Shown: positions 1 through 10,329 of the stretch, piece after piece
Layout: each line of letters begins with the position of its first letter
How positions within the stretch are numbered: position 1 is the first letter of the stretch
Assembly: GCA_964019425.1 (NCBI GenBank)
Contig: OZ025788.1
Span: 62,001-126,000 of the forward strand
DNA length: 64,000 nucleotides
Direction of reading: 5' to 3'
Source: Flectonema sp. DT1601
Taxonomy: Eukaryota; Euglenozoa; Diplonemea; Diplonemida; Diplonemidae
Notes under the pieces: generated by a model
What the model saw: the letters and a program-made list of their open reading frames with translations, nothing else
The model's database searches: none
Told to the model about the DNA's origin: nothing
Program-made: the position numbers and the translations under genes

Positions 1-950
1 TTTGTCTGTAGCATGATGATGCTTAATTTTGCATCTATACTGTCCTGGGTAAATTTCGGCAATGTGACAAAATACCCGTCTGGGCCGTTGACTGTGACCT
101 CCAACGACAGCTTGTGAACGCGCGTACACGGAATTCGCATGTTCACCGTTCTAATTTTATTAGAGGTTTCCCTCTGTTTTGATGGCCACACCAGGTGACT
201 GTCGATCTCTTCGCCGAACGCACTGAGGTATGCTGCTCGTGCGCGTGTCATCAGAAAGTCCGGAGTGACTTCCACCTTCTCAGCAAAATAAGATTTATGC
301 GCGTGAAATAACACTACGCAATTTTTAACGTTTCTCTCAGACTTCTGTTGGGTTCTGAGAGGGGCTTTCGTGCTGCCGTAGGACGAGATCCAACCAGTAC
401 GCGACGACGTTTTTCCGTTGATGATTATTGGAAAAGTCAGCCGAGTGCTACCTTCCAACTGTTTGTGAGTGATGACTGAAAAGTCACCTTGTTTGCGAGA
501 CGCCAGGACTGCGTCTGCTGGGTTACAAATAAAAATACCAGAGGTATTGCTAATACTTGAGAAGGCTGTCGTAGCAGTGACAACCGGTAAAACCCAGTCT
601 TCTGGTCGTAAAGTGATGTTCTGCCATGAAGGTGGCAGAGTTTTTAACGGAGGTGTCTTAATCAGCGGGGTCTTAATCTGCTGGGTCGACTTCGTATCAG
701 GCTTCTTCGCCATATTCAGTAAGGCGCCATAGTATCCGTCCTTCTTACCCGGAGCAATGGCTGTTCTCTTCGCTGAGCTTTCTATTTTTTGCGGACCTCT
801 AACTTTTTGCCACTTGGCTTCTGTTTTTTCCGCCTCTCCCTTCTTCTTCTTCGTTCTCTTCTTCTCAACACTCAGTTCCTCACTCAGGAATTTCCTGAAG
901 AGGGACAACAATCGGGCCTCATCAAGAGACCCGACCGGCTGTACTTTCAT
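1..950 (-). CDS. Unidentified basic-headed protein, 3' end beyond window
   Basis: A reading frame opens at ATG 948-950 and runs leftward without a stop to base 1 (316 codons). The nearest in-frame stop upstream is at 1035-1037 and no ATG lies between, so this start is the natural choice. The first 60 residues are rich in Lys and Glu, followed by a Pro/Thr/Lys linker with repeated KTP steps. The rest is a mixed, globular-looking stretch. I do not recognise a family and assign no function. The codons are richer in G and C (CTG, GTG, AAG, CCG are common) than those of the other genes here, which hints at a different origin such as an integrated element. A normal host gene is also possible. Confidence 0.6.
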   Translation of the reverse strand, partial: MKVQPVGSLDEARLLSLFRKFLSEELSVEKKRTKKKKGEAEKTEAKWQKVRGPQKIESSAKRTAIAPGKKDGYYGALLNMAKKPDTKSTQQIKTPLIKTPPLKTLPPSWQNITLRPEDWVLPVVTATTAFSSISNTSGIFICNPADAVLASRKQGDFSVITHKQLEGSTRLTFPIIINGKTSSRTGWISSYGSTKAPLRTQQKSERNVKNCVVLFHAHKSYFAEKVEVTPDFLMTRARAAYLSAFGEEIDSHLVWPSKQRETSNKIRTVNMRIPCTRVHKLSLEVTVNGPDGYFVTLPKFTQDSIDAKLSIIMLQT

Positions 951-1206
951 TTTAGGGGTTGTGTTGGGAAATCTACTGAGCTCCAAAAGTAAAAGAGGGG
1001 TGAAAAGGAAATTTAAATTGCTACTGGTTTTTAATCAATAGTTTTTTTTTTTTTTTTTTTTGACATGAGCTCGCCAGTCAAGCATTAAAGAGAAAGCACT
1101 CCTCTATAAGGGGTCCGGGTTCTCGTTTGTGTACTGCGAAGAGCAAGGCAAGACTTTAGAGAAAACAAAAATCAGAATGAAAAATAAACCAAAAAAAAGT
1201 TCGCAG

Positions 1207-1268
1207 AAAGGCCGTAGGCCTTTTCCCTTTCTAAGGTTTTTTTTTTTTTTTCCCCCCATTCCTTAGAA
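1207..1268. other. Two adjacent stem-loops, one around a T tract
   Basis: AAAGGCC at 1207-1213 pairs with GGCCTTT at 1217-1223 around a 3-nt loop. Immediately after it, TTCTAAGG at 1229-1236 pairs with CCTTAGAA at 1261-1268 and the loop is a T-run plus C-run. The pair lies about 260 bp upstream of the orphan ORF start. Function unknown. Confidence 0.45.
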
Positions 1269-1761
1269 TGGTTTGCTCATTAAGTGGAGAGAAAATGGAA
1301 GAAAAGTCTTCAATGGAGCGCAAAAGGAATAAGTAATAAAAAAATAGCCAGCATTTGATAAAGAGATTTTCTTATATTTAGAGTAGTTTTGTTATAAGAC
1401 AGCGCACTTAATCAAAATATTAAAAAAAAAAAAAAAAGTCATAAATACACATTATTTTCTTTATTTATGTCATTATTAATTATTATCGCGTCAATCAAAT
1501 TATGTTAGTCAGTTAGCAAAATACAGAACTGATGACTATGAGGGGTTTGGGTAGCCCGCATCAGTAAGGACCCAATCGCGCAAAGATCGTAGTTTTATAG
1601 CTTAAAAATGCCACTGTTGTCAAACAGCTTTTTTTTTTTCCCGTGAAAAGATAAAAAGAATTATCTGAATCTTCGCAGTGCACTGTTTTTTCTGTTACTA
1701 AGAAAATACAGACGACAACAACAAAAAAAAAAAAAAAAAAAAATGACAAATGACAAATCAC

Positions 1762-1790
1762 CAACTCTCACACCATAGATGTGAGAGTTG
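1762..1790. other. Perfect 10-bp stem-loop between A/T tracts
   Basis: CAACTCTCAC at 1762-1771 pairs perfectly with GTGAGAGTTG at 1781-1790 across a 9-nt loop. It sits between two long A-runs and could be a 3'-end or small-RNA hairpin. No family recognised. Confidence 0.45.
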
Positions 1791-1805
1791 TAGTTGGTTA
1801 GATTG

Positions 1806-1837
<32 letters not shown>

Positions 1838-2154
1838 TCGTATTCACTCTTTTTAGCTGCACACAACAAACAAGAAGAATGAAAAAAAGACAAAAACATG
1901 AAGAAGCCATAGACGGGAGAGTCTTATAAGATCTGCCATACTGCGATAATCACACAACAGGGGAGATGAACATAAATGCATTTTTTTCGCATCACTAAAA
2001 TGGAATAAATAATACGAAAAAAAGTCTCATTAGAAGTGATTGATCATTCCTTCTTTCATCGCACACAAAAAGCAGAATAGAAAAAAACCATTAAACCCCG
2101 TAAGTCTTGTGCTAGTAAATCTGAATTCGCAATTAATGCGTGTCTACACGAGGC

Positions 2155-2173
2155 AACCCGTTGTTAACGGGTT
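2155..2173. other. Perfect 8-bp stem-loop
   Basis: AACCCGTT at 2155-2162 pairs with AACGGGTT at 2166-2173 over a 3-nt loop, followed by an A-rich stretch. Function unknown. Confidence 0.4.
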
Positions 2174-3866
2174 ATAAAACAAAAAAATAAAAAAGGCAAA
2201 AAAGTTTAAATTTATATGGTAACAATTAATCAATTCAACAGGGTGGGAATCGATGATGTTATCCATTGTTGGGACTTTATTTTATTTTTTACTTTTTTTT
2301 TTTGAATCTTTTTTTTTTTTTTCAAACACAAGTAATGACCTCACTGGCTCCTAGATTTCCATCTCCAAGTCGCACGAATACTCCGAAGGTGATACGAATA
2401 TAGCTGAAGTCCAGTATTCAAAAAAAAAAAAAAAAAAAAAAAAAAAGTGGTCTACAGACAAGGGAAAACTATGAACCACGCACCAGAGGAGGTCCATAAT
2501 ACTCCCAAAAAGCTACACAAAGTTAAGGTCATTTTATTCTGTGACAAAGAGGGCGTTGGTACCTCCAAGACACCAATGCAAATTTGTTCACATGTTTTGT
2601 TGATATTTTTTGCTTTAGAAAAAGCTGATTAATCGAGTGACAAATAACTCGCAAAAAAAATAAAAAAGAATGGACAAGGGAACAGTCCAGTTCAGTAAAC
2701 TTGAAAAAAAAAAATAAAATAAAAAATTGATTGAAAATATCGTTCTTGTACTCGCTGTACTTTTTTATTTTTCTCTTTTTTATTTTTTTAAATATGGGTC
2801 GCTTGCTCTTTGATTAAAGTTTTCATTCTCACACAGGACGACTTGTCTCTTGAAAGTGAGAAAAAAATTATTTTATATTTCTTATCATTCACTTTTTTTT
2901 TTTTTATGTTTTCAAAATAGTGACAATAATACCCCACTCGGTACTGCTTTGCGAAAATAGAGAAAGGAGGAACTGATTGTTAGCTACCGAATTCCTTACT
3001 CCATACAATCATCACAAATACCACTCTACCAAATGCGGTCTACACTAACGACAGGACGAGGTGTCTCTGAATATCGACGAATTCCAACAATAATAATTCA
3101 CAACACGGCAACAAGCAGGCTCTTAAGGGAGAGAGAGAGAGACATGAAAATATGTTTCCTTTTTTTATACTTATTTTCTTTTTTTTTTAAACAATGAAAT
3201 AATTCGCATCGTTTTCGCAATATGATGATCGCCAACAGAATGGAATTCATCGATTGTGTGTCCTAAAAGGAAATCTCCTCGAAATAAAAACAAGGGCCTG
3301 CACGGCACCTTTCCATGTTAGGCAAGAATACTATTACTCAATAACCCCCAAAGGGGGGAACACATTATTGTGTTTTACAGATGGTTTTCTATTTTTTTAT
3401 TTTTTTTTAAATTTAGAAAGTGGAATGAACAACAGCCCCTCTCAAGATTACCATCTTCTACAGAGATAATTGATTCGAGCTAGAGGGAGAGAAAAGGGGG
3501 AAAAAAAAGGAAAAAGAAAAAAATCGCAAGAAAGAAGCGAACATAAGAAAAGAACGTAAGACAACAGAAATCTCTTCGTCAAACCAACAGAGATATAAAA
3601 AAAAATTAAAAAATTGTTTTGTGTGGAAAAAGGTGACACCGAGAGTGCCACCAGATGATGTCCTTTTCTGGGAATCAAAGAATTTAGTTTTTGAAAAAAA
3701 TGAGGAAAAAAAAAAGAACAGAACAAATTTAGACCAACAGAGATGTAAAAAAATAAAATAAAATAAAATAAAATAATATGAATAAAAGCAACTAAAGCAT
3801 TGCAAAGACAGTTGCAGAAACCTAATTAAAAAAGTGAAATTTCATTTTTAAAAAAAACACAAGAAG

Positions 3867-3898
<32 letters not shown>

Positions 3899-4135
3899 GG
3901 AAGGAGGGAATAAAGTAGAATACTTGTAGAATTTAAAAAAAAAAAAAAAAAATACTGCTGCCAAGCTATTTTCTTTCTAAATAAAGACATCGAAAGAAAA
4001 AAAAGATAAAGATGTTAACTAATGACACGTAATTGCCTCTCTTCTACAACTCTCAAATCAAAAAAAACAAAAGAAACACGACACTCAGAGCCAACGCAGT
4101 TGATGAACACCTGAGTGACTCACAACGACAAAAAT

Positions 4136-4151
4136 AATTGCCAAGGCAATT
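4136..4151. other. Short inverted repeat
   Basis: AATTGCC at 4136-4142 pairs with GGCAATT at 4145-4151 with only two bases between. It may be a cruciform-type palindrome or chance. Confidence 0.3.
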
Positions 4152-4416
4152 GGATTGAGAAAAAGAGAGAAAAGAATAATATAACCTCGCAGACTACCTG
4201 ACTCTGTTCTCGACTTTAAACCGAACAAACAGATAATAGTGACATCCTTAACCAAACCAATACACTTAAAGAACACCTGAATGCCCTTTTTAGTAAACAA
4301 CATGAACGTGAAAAGAGGGACGGGAGAAAAAAAAAAAAACTTCTTTTTTTTTTTTAAATTATTTCATTGCATCGATCAGGGAGAGTACCCTTTTTATTTT
4401 GGTATTTACTTATTGA

Positions 4417-4452
4417 GAGGCCTCTTGATGATATCGTCATCCGAAGGGCCTC
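4417..4452. other. Two-tier stem-loop downstream of the cyclin gene
   Basis: GAGGCC at 4417-4422 pairs with GGCCTC at 4447-4452. Inside it GATGA at 4427-4431 pairs with TCATC at 4437-4441 around a 5-nt loop. It lies about 75 bp past the stop of the minus-strand cyclin gene, so it could be a 3'UTR structure. Confidence 0.45.
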
Positions 4453-4524
4453 CCCTTTAATTCGAAAAAGAAAGATTTAAAGAAAAGTCTCATAATTATT
4501 ATCATTATTATTATTAATATTTTT

Positions 4525-5304
4525 TTAAAAAATGTGACGAATCTTTTTGAAAGCCGCCTTCAAAACATTTGCAGGGCGACGAGGGGATGGTTTTTGCTTT
4601 TTCACTTCATTAGAAGTGATGTCAATTTGACTTTCTGGAAGCTGAAGTGTTGGTGGGATCTCAGGAACTCCATCAGATAATACAGTCATACTTAACGGTG
4701 ATAAAACAGGTGCAGTGCGACAACTATCAGACAAACCACATGACGATAATGTTGGTGATAATGGTGGGCAACTAATCTCCTGAAGTTGAATGCCATATTC
4801 TTCTTCTGAAGGAAAAGTCTTAAAATCGATAGCCAATAAAAACTCCGCCTCCATCGAGTTCAAGTTCCCCATATCAACACCACCAATAGCAGCGCTTACT
4901 CTGTTACTTGGCTGTTCATCATCAACAACCTTAGCAGCGATTACTGACGACACTAATATCAATCTGTGTACAGTGTATGTTGTTAGTTTAGTGTGGTTGG
5001 TTGCTAAGAATCGCTTTAACAGCAATAGGGCAGTCACCCACATACCACTACCACATCCATAAGCACTCATACCAATGTGAAGCAACCAGACATAGTCTAG
5101 AAGTTCAATTGGAGGCTTTTCAAGACTTTCGAAGAGAAGTCCGCTGGCATCTCCTTTTAGCATCTCATCGCCATCAATCAATCCCTCGATCACTCTAACG
5201 AATCCTTCAATCCAATCTGGTTCACTTCTTACAAGTGTTTTTGTTAATTTACCCTTCATAAACTTCTGAAGGTGGGAAATTAAATCTCTTCTGCTGAGTG
5301 GCAT
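4525..5304 (-). CDS. PHO80/P-type cyclin
   Basis: 259 residues from ATG 5304. Residues about 70-165 match the short cyclin box of PHO80, cyclin-U/P and CNPPD1-type proteins. Visible are a helix with C-G-S-G-M-W, the run LTTYTVHRLILVSSVIAAK followed by V-V-D-D-E, an A-I-G-G-V turn, and LNSMEAEFLLAIDF. Family members activate a PHO85/CDK5-like kinase, in nutrient or phosphate signalling in yeast. The partner here is unknown. The C-terminal 90 residues are Ser/Pro-rich and then basic, with no destruction box that I can see. The family call is secure; the biological role is inferred. Confidence 0.82.
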   Translation of the reverse strand: MPLSRRDLISHLQKFMKGKLTKTLVRSEPDWIEGFVRVIEGLIDGDEMLKGDASGLLFESLEKPPIELLDYVWLLHIGMSAYGCGSGMWVTALLLLKRFLATNHTKLTTYTVHRLILVSSVIAAKVVDDEQPSNRVSAAIGGVDMGNLNSMEAEFLLAIDFKTFPSEEEYGIQLQEISCPPLSPTLSSCGLSDSCRTAPVLSPLSMTVLSDGVPEIPPTLQLPESQIDITSNEVKKQKPSPRRPANVLKAAFKKIRHIF

Positions 5305-5523
5305 ATTTCTTAGTTATCAAAGAAATGCTGTCTGTGGAAAAGATGATTAGAAAGGACAGAAAGAGAAAGAGAGAGGACAGGTATAACAACATCAGTGTAA
5401 CACCTGGATAAAAGAATGATAAACACAACTACCACATCAGAATAACTTTCTACATGTCAGCCTTATTCAGGTCAATTATAATGTTTTCTTTTCAAAGGAG
5501 TGTACAATTCATTTTTTTTTTTA

Positions 5524-6882
5524 CTATTTTTTTTTAGCTGCTCTGCTTTGCTTTCGACTTGGGATTTCTGGAGGAGATGGTGTTGAACGAGGAGTAGCAG
5601 GAAGTGGTACGTTACTTGATACAGCTGGTGATGGAATCAAACATCCATTCTGAACCACATCACTCGCAATTGAGAGAAATGCATTCCAAGATTCTGGAGA
5701 AGGAGAAGCAGAGAAAAAAGTCGCCGACAAACCTGCAGCAATATGCGGGTTTGACGTTACACAAATCGGAGGATTTCCGGGACTGTTCCTCCAATGCCGT
5801 GTCGCGCTAATAAGAGATGATATGGTTCCGAATTTGATCGGATCAAAAACAGAAGCTTGACAACTGTGAGATTTCAATAACACATTCATGTCTAATTCAC
5901 TATCACAAGAGCATCCGATGACAGTTTTTCCCGGACAGTTTATCGAACCGTACAACTGTTTTGATGCGAGTTGAAGCTCACCATTTTCTTTATTAAAACC
6001 ATCCTGAACAAATTTAACATTCAAATTATTATCGCGTTCTTGAAGAGCTGCAATACTACTAATCTCACTACTTGAATTAGAGAGAGTTATTCCAACAGAA
6101 GACAATTCTAATTTTATTGAATTTTCATTTTCTGATGGTTTCACAGCGGAGTCGATGATTTCGATGAGCTCCTCCATCGTTTTCGATGTTTTCGTAGTCA
6201 GAATACCCGAATTAGATTCGAATAATAAATCTGTATTAGATGAACGTATCTCGTTAAGGATGTTGTACAGGTTTGATATTTTTTCAGCGAGAGTTCGATC
6301 ACTTGTGTCAGTCAATCCGACTTTTAATTCCGAATTGTCGGTCGACAACATCCACATTATTGGGTTAGGAAGAGATATCTGAGAGTGATCAGATGAGGAA
6401 TCACCTCCTTCATTACTATTGATCGAAGCGATTGATTGATAAATATGACTTCCAGATTCATTCACAGACGCCATCAAACAGCTATAACTAAGTGAAAACT
6501 GAACTGATGGGTTAATTTGCATTATCGAGATCGACGAGTCTATTTCTGATTGTGAATTCACCATCTTACCTCTCAACGATTGACTTATTTCCTCTTTATC
6601 ACATTCACCTTCCGATAAAATAGATTCACCACATCCTTTTCCGTTTATAACCAACTCAATGGTTGTGGCTTCTCGAAAACGGTTATCAATTTTTATGTAT
6701 CCCTTACCATACTTTACTGAGTCGATCACACTGTTGAAACTCAGTCTCATAAACCTCCTGGCGATAACAGCTTCCGGATTAGTACTTTGACTGATGTAAC
6801 ATTCACTTACAGCTTGAGATAGTTTCGTTGACAACTCATAATTCGACGCATATTCCTGAATAGGAATTCTAACTGCCGTCAT
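5524..6882 (-). CDS. Unknown Ser/Asn-rich protein
   Basis: 452 residues from ATG 6882. No known domain is recognised. The N-terminal 75 residues look folded, with an R-R-F-M-R-L-S-F segment. The middle is rich in Ser, Asn, Glu and Ile. The C-terminal third holds several cysteines, then a Pro/Ser-rich tail ending in basic residues (SRKQSRAAKKK), possibly nuclear or nucleic-acid contacting. It follows the cyclin gene by 219 bp on the same strand. The long clean frame and normal composition argue it is real. Confidence 0.7.
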   Translation of the reverse strand: MTAVRIPIQEYASNYELSTKLSQAVSECYISQSTNPEAVIARRFMRLSFNSVIDSVKYGKGYIKIDNRFREATTIELVINGKGCGESILSEGECDKEEISQSLRGKMVNSQSEIDSSISIMQINPSVQFSLSYSCLMASVNESGSHIYQSIASINSNEGGDSSSDHSQISLPNPIMWMLSTDNSELKVGLTDTSDRTLAEKISNLYNILNEIRSSNTDLLFESNSGILTTKTSKTMEELIEIIDSAVKPSENENSIKLELSSVGITLSNSSSEISSIAALQERDNNLNVKFVQDGFNKENGELQLASKQLYGSINCPGKTVIGCSCDSELDMNVLLKSHSCQASVFDPIKFGTISSLISATRHWRNSPGNPPICVTSNPHIAAGLSATFFSASPSPESWNAFLSIASDVVQNGCLIPSPAVSSNVPLPATPRSTPSPPEIPSRKQSRAAKKK

Positions 6883-7196
6883 GTGTAGGTTGCTGAAAAC
6901 AAGAAATAATAAAAATGATATTAAAAATGCTGTTTATTATTTCCCTTGTTTGAGTGTGTCTCAAAACTGACTTGGAGACAGAGGAGTCAAAATTAGTTAG
7001 TTAAACGTGTCTACTTATTTATATCACAAATGGGGTAAGTTTATCCTAAATAGATGTTCTAGTGTTTGGTAATTCAGACCTTTTTTCTTTTTTTAATCCC
7101 CCAAATGGTTGATTACACCGAGCAACCGTTCTACGTTCACTTTTAACCTTTTCTTTTTACTTCCCTACTTTTGTTAGGCTCTTATACGACAACCCA

Positions 7197-7280
7197 GGTA
7201 CAAAATCCTAATAAAGGAATAGGTTAGTAAAGCCGCCTAATATCTTTGGAATTCCTTTCTACCGAACAATGAGTGTTTGT
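7197..7280. repeat. Spacer repeat family 3, copy 1
   Basis: Shares two blocks with 10345-10424: GGTACAAAATCCTAAT plus R-AAGGAA, and a downstream TTCTACC..AACAATG block with a GT-rich end. The segment between the blocks is diverged. It lies 32 bp from a family 1 copy. Confidence 0.55.
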
Positions 7281-7312
7281 AAATATAAAACAAAAAAAAA
7301 GGGGGAAAAAAA

Positions 7313-7453
7313 CCCATTCAACTAAAGCCCTTTTATTTTGTTTGATTACAGACAGTTATACTAAACCTCAACATGAGGAACATAGATAGCGTTTGAACAT
7401 AATAAATAAAACAGCTCTTAATCTGAATGGTTTCTTCTCCGACTTTGTCGGTG
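7313..7453 (-). ncRNA. Family 1 structured element, copy A
   Basis: Read on the minus strand it begins with a hairpin (CCGAC, 3-nt loop, GTCGG at 7439-7451), then GAAGAAACCATTCAGATT. It has an inner CCTCA/TGAGG hairpin and ends with the partner strand TGAATGG followed by a T-run. About 125 bp of it is identical to copy D (16876-17015). In this copy the closing stem is reduced to the outer 7 pairs. The element has no open frame and sits in a spacer. A Pol III-type small RNA gene or a shared mRNA-tail element are both possible. The RNA label is inference from structure and recurrence. Confidence 0.5.
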
Positions 7454-7736
7454 TCAAAATTTTATAGAAAAAAAAAAAAAAAAAACGACGAATCAAAAAC
7501 TCTTAATTAATTTTTTTTTTTTTTTGAAATTATTTTGTGTCACGTCGTCGGGTAATTTTTTCCTCCCCTCTCTCTTGAAAGTTCAATTAAGAAACAAAAA
7601 AAAAAAAAAAAAAGCAAAACCAAAACCAAAATACAAACAGCAGTTCAATAAAATAACGTAGAAGCAAAGTGAGGCCGCCTATGCCTTTTCAAAAAAAAAA
7701 AAAAAAAAAATGAAAAAATGAGAGAAGTGTAAACCA

Positions 7737-8969
7737 TCACATAATTGAGTTGTAGTCATCCAGAGCTCTTTGTCTACAATCATTATAGTGCTCAGTTACG
7801 TCTTTTTGATAAGTCTTATGACCTGCACAAGACGTTGATTTCTCTCCTAAAAGAGACGGAAGATGAATAGAATGAAGTGAAGCAGAACGATTTCCACAAG
7901 GACTATCTCCTCCGTAGACATACAACGTGTCATGTCCTATCGCACATGCGGAGTAAAATACTGTAGGAGAGCTGAGAAGATAGACTTTTGGCAACCAAGT
8001 TTGGTTTATCATGTTATAAATTAAAAGATCTGGACAAGGCTCATCCACAACAACTCCACCAACAACAATCATGTAGTTCCTCCAAATGCAAGAAACATGT
8101 GCAGAACGAGGTTTTGGTGAGTTTTTTGTCTCGACAACAGTCCAATGTTTTTTTGGTATATTAAACTTTAAAAGTCTCGAGGTGGGACTTCCGTCTGTAA
8201 TTCCACCAAAAATATAAACATCGTCACCACTGACAACAGACGTGTGTTGAGCTAGTCCATCACATACAAAATCATCATCACTCGTTGTTTGAAGAAGTTG
8301 CCACTTACAGAGAGTCGTATCAAAAGAGTACATTCTTGATGTATTTAGGGGTCGGTCTGCCGCAACAGGTAAAAAAGAACCCCCATGAACATACACAACA
8401 TCACCATAAGTAAATGATGTATGGTGAGCAAGTCTCGGAGGACGATCTCCGAAACTATTTAGTCGCTTCCAAGTATTATTTTGAAAATCTAATCTGAAAA
8501 TTGAATCACAATCAAACAAGTCAGATCCGTAAACATAAATATTCCCATTAACTACTACAGAAGTATGATGACCCCTCGGAGTTGGGATATCATCATCAGA
8601 GATGTCTCCAGAGAGATGTAAAGGAGTCCACATTAAAGTCTTTATATTTAAAAGATAGGTCGCTCCTGAGATCATCGTACTCTTGTGGAGTTTTACGTGA
8701 TTCCCTCCAAACAATTGATCGACTTTATCTCGAATTCTACTTATTCCGCCGAGTACAAATAGCCCACCGTTTTCTTCGCCATTTACCCACAGAGAATTCA
8801 TTGTGTGACCGCTTCTCCTGCCTGGTCCAGGTCCTTCAGTTTCAACAATTTTCCATGTTCCTATACTCTTACGAACTGTCGGAACATCCAGTTCGATTCC
8901 GCCTTGTGAGATGTCTGGAGAGTTGTTTCCCCTTTCCTCGTTGCGGTTCATACCGAGGCAACATCCCAT
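7737..8969 (-). CDS. Kelch-repeat protein with MGCC acylation-type N terminus
   Basis: 410 residues from ATG 8969. Six kelch blades cover about residues 45-370. Each has the signature of a small/His pair followed by hydrophobics ending in V-x-G-G or Y-G: GHTMNSL..LFVLGG, GHHTSVVVNGNIYVYG, AHHTSFTYGDVVYVHGG, AQHTSVVSGDDVYIFGG, SAHVSCIWRNYMIVVGG and YSACAIGHDTLYVYGG. The protein starts MGCCLG, the pattern for myristoylation at Gly2 and palmitoylation at Cys3/4, so plasma or flagellar membrane attachment is likely (inferred). Kelch propellers bind partner proteins; the partner is unknown. Confidence 0.85.
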   Translation of the reverse strand: MGCCLGMNRNEERGNNSPDISQGGIELDVPTVRKSIGTWKIVETEGPGPGRRSGHTMNSLWVNGEENGGLFVLGGISRIRDKVDQLFGGNHVKLHKSTMISGATYLLNIKTLMWTPLHLSGDISDDDIPTPRGHHTSVVVNGNIYVYGSDLFDCDSIFRLDFQNNTWKRLNSFGDRPPRLAHHTSFTYGDVVYVHGGSFLPVAADRPLNTSRMYSFDTTLCKWQLLQTTSDDDFVCDGLAQHTSVVSGDDVYIFGGITDGSPTSRLLKFNIPKKHWTVVETKNSPKPRSAHVSCIWRNYMIVVGGVVVDEPCPDLLIYNMINQTWLPKVYLLSSPTVFYSACAIGHDTLYVYGGDSPCGNRSASLHSIHLPSLLGEKSTSCAGHKTYQKDVTEHYNDCRQRALDDYNSIM

Positions 8970-9206
8970 TTCTTGTTTCCTGATGGGAAGGGGAAGGCTT
9001 AATAACTGTGTGGTTCAAAGATGTCGAAAATAAATAACATTATAACTGCTGCACTTATTGAAAGATAACAAACAGAAAAGTACATACAGACTTTGTAATC
9101 GTAAGTATAAACCAATTTTTAAAAAAGGAGGATATCATTTTTTTTTTTCCCCTTCCTTCGGAAAAAAAAAGTAAGACAACAGTAAAAAAGCACAAAAAAA
9201 AAAAAA

Positions 9207-9310
9207 ACATTCAGATAAAGCCAGAATCCTGTCACACGGCGGAAAATAAATCATAAATCATGACTATAAACGGCTTTCGATCTGAATATCTTCTTCTCCG
9301 ACTACATCGG
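9207..9310 (-). ncRNA. Family 1 structured element, copy B
   Basis: A diverged copy. Its hairpin is CCGA/TCGG (9297-9309) with a 5-nt loop. The closing stem ATTCAGAT/ATCTGAAT is kept, and on the minus strand the element ends GGCTTTATCTGAATG followed by 13 T. The middle differs completely from copies A and D. Keeping the stems while the interior changes supports a selected structure. Confidence 0.5.
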
Positions 9311-9503
9311 AATAAAACAACAAAAAAGATTAAAAAATATTCTCTATCAAAATCAAGCTATTTTGGTAAAGTGAAGTGACAATGTCAGCACGCAACGGCG
9401 TGTGGGGTGAGCACAACAAAAAAAAAAAGAAAAATTGATAATTACACGTTAAGTTAGGGCTTTTTAAAATTCGGCAAAAAAAAAAATTCACGTACCGTTT
9501 TTC

Positions 9504-9813
9504 TTTTTTTTTTTTTTTGCGGCCTGCAGCTGCGCAAAAAAAAAAAACCAACTATGCTGCCATAAGCCCTGTACAGGATACAGGGACTCAGTGAGGAATT
9601 TTTTGCCGCTAACTTCACTCAAAAAAAAAAAAAAAAAACGAGGGCCGCAGGGTATTCCCAACCCTGAATATGACCGCCGTAATGCACTATGCAAGAAACA
9701 CAAGTAAGTTTTGGATTCATCCCCCCCCGGGGGTTACCCCCCCTGATACTGCGGGGAGGGTACGTACCCAACATCGATATCGAAACCAGATAGGATCTCT
9801 ACCTCCGTAGAGA
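9504..9813. ncRNA. Dense stem-loop island (candidate non-coding RNA)
   Basis: Five inverted repeats fall in 310 bp. They are a 16-bp stem of T13GCG/CGCA13 (9505-9520 with 9532-9547); CCCTGT/ACAGGG (9567-9585); CAGGGT/ACCCTG (9648-9666); the palindrome GGGTACGTACCC (9758-9769); and TCTCTAC/GTAGAGA with a 4-nt loop (9796-9813). The block is far more GC-rich than the surrounding spacer. I could not match it to U1-U6, SRP, RNase P or rRNA signatures. Strand unknown. Confidence 0.4.
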
Positions 9814-10329
9814 CCGTTATATGAGGTTTTTATTTTATTTTATTTTATTTTGTTAGTAAATAACACATTGTAAAATTAAGAAAAACAAAACAAAACTAAG
9901 GCCGCAAGAGAAGAAGAGAGCCCTTATTTTTTACTGATTTTTAAAAAAGGGGGGAAAAAAAGAAAAAAAACCACTAATTTATAAGGGGTTGGCAGTTACA
10001 ATAAATCTGTTTTTTTTCAAGAAAAAGGGAGGTGATGGATTCCCCCTTTCTGAACTTGATAATACAGTATCAAATTACCCCCCAACCCCTTACATGATAA
10101 GAAATATAAACAAGAACCACAAACAGTGTTGTGGAACAACATTCGCACCAGATTATTATAATCGCAGTCGGGTGGAAGAACAAGAAGAAAAAAGAAAGAA
10201 AAAGGAAAAAAGAAAAAAGAAAAAAGCGTTCCCTATATGTTTCTCACGGTAGTGTATTTAAAAAAAAAGTATGTGCTAGCAGGTAAAAGAATCAACCAAA
10301 CTTCACTTTATTTTTTTTTAACTACACAC

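Larger units (their letters stand above)
951..4524. other. Gene-free spacer with homopolymers and stem-loops
   Basis: About 3.6 kb with no convincing coding frame. Open frames here are short and made of Phe/Lys runs from A/T tracts. A and T runs of 15-30 occur near 1041, 1240, 1725, 1815, 2421, 3867 and 3935. Small inverted repeats are listed separately. Islands of ordinary complexity (2440-2640, 2930-3130, 4080-4310) carry no feature I can name. Confidence 0.6.
6883..7736. other. Spacer holding one copy each of repeat families 1 and 3
   Basis: Between the start of the 452-aa gene and the stop of the kelch gene. It contains a family 3 copy (7197-7280), a family 1 copy (7313-7453) and four A/T runs between 7460 and 7710. 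No coding frame is supported. Confidence 0.6.

Noticed and set aside
3448-3805. Minus-strand frames of 92 and 115 codons
   Set aside because: Phe/Ser/Leu-only composition arises from A-rich DNA on the other strand; no domain.
8582-8983. 133-codon plus-strand frame opposite the kelch gene
   Set aside because: Antisense shadow of a well-supported gene.
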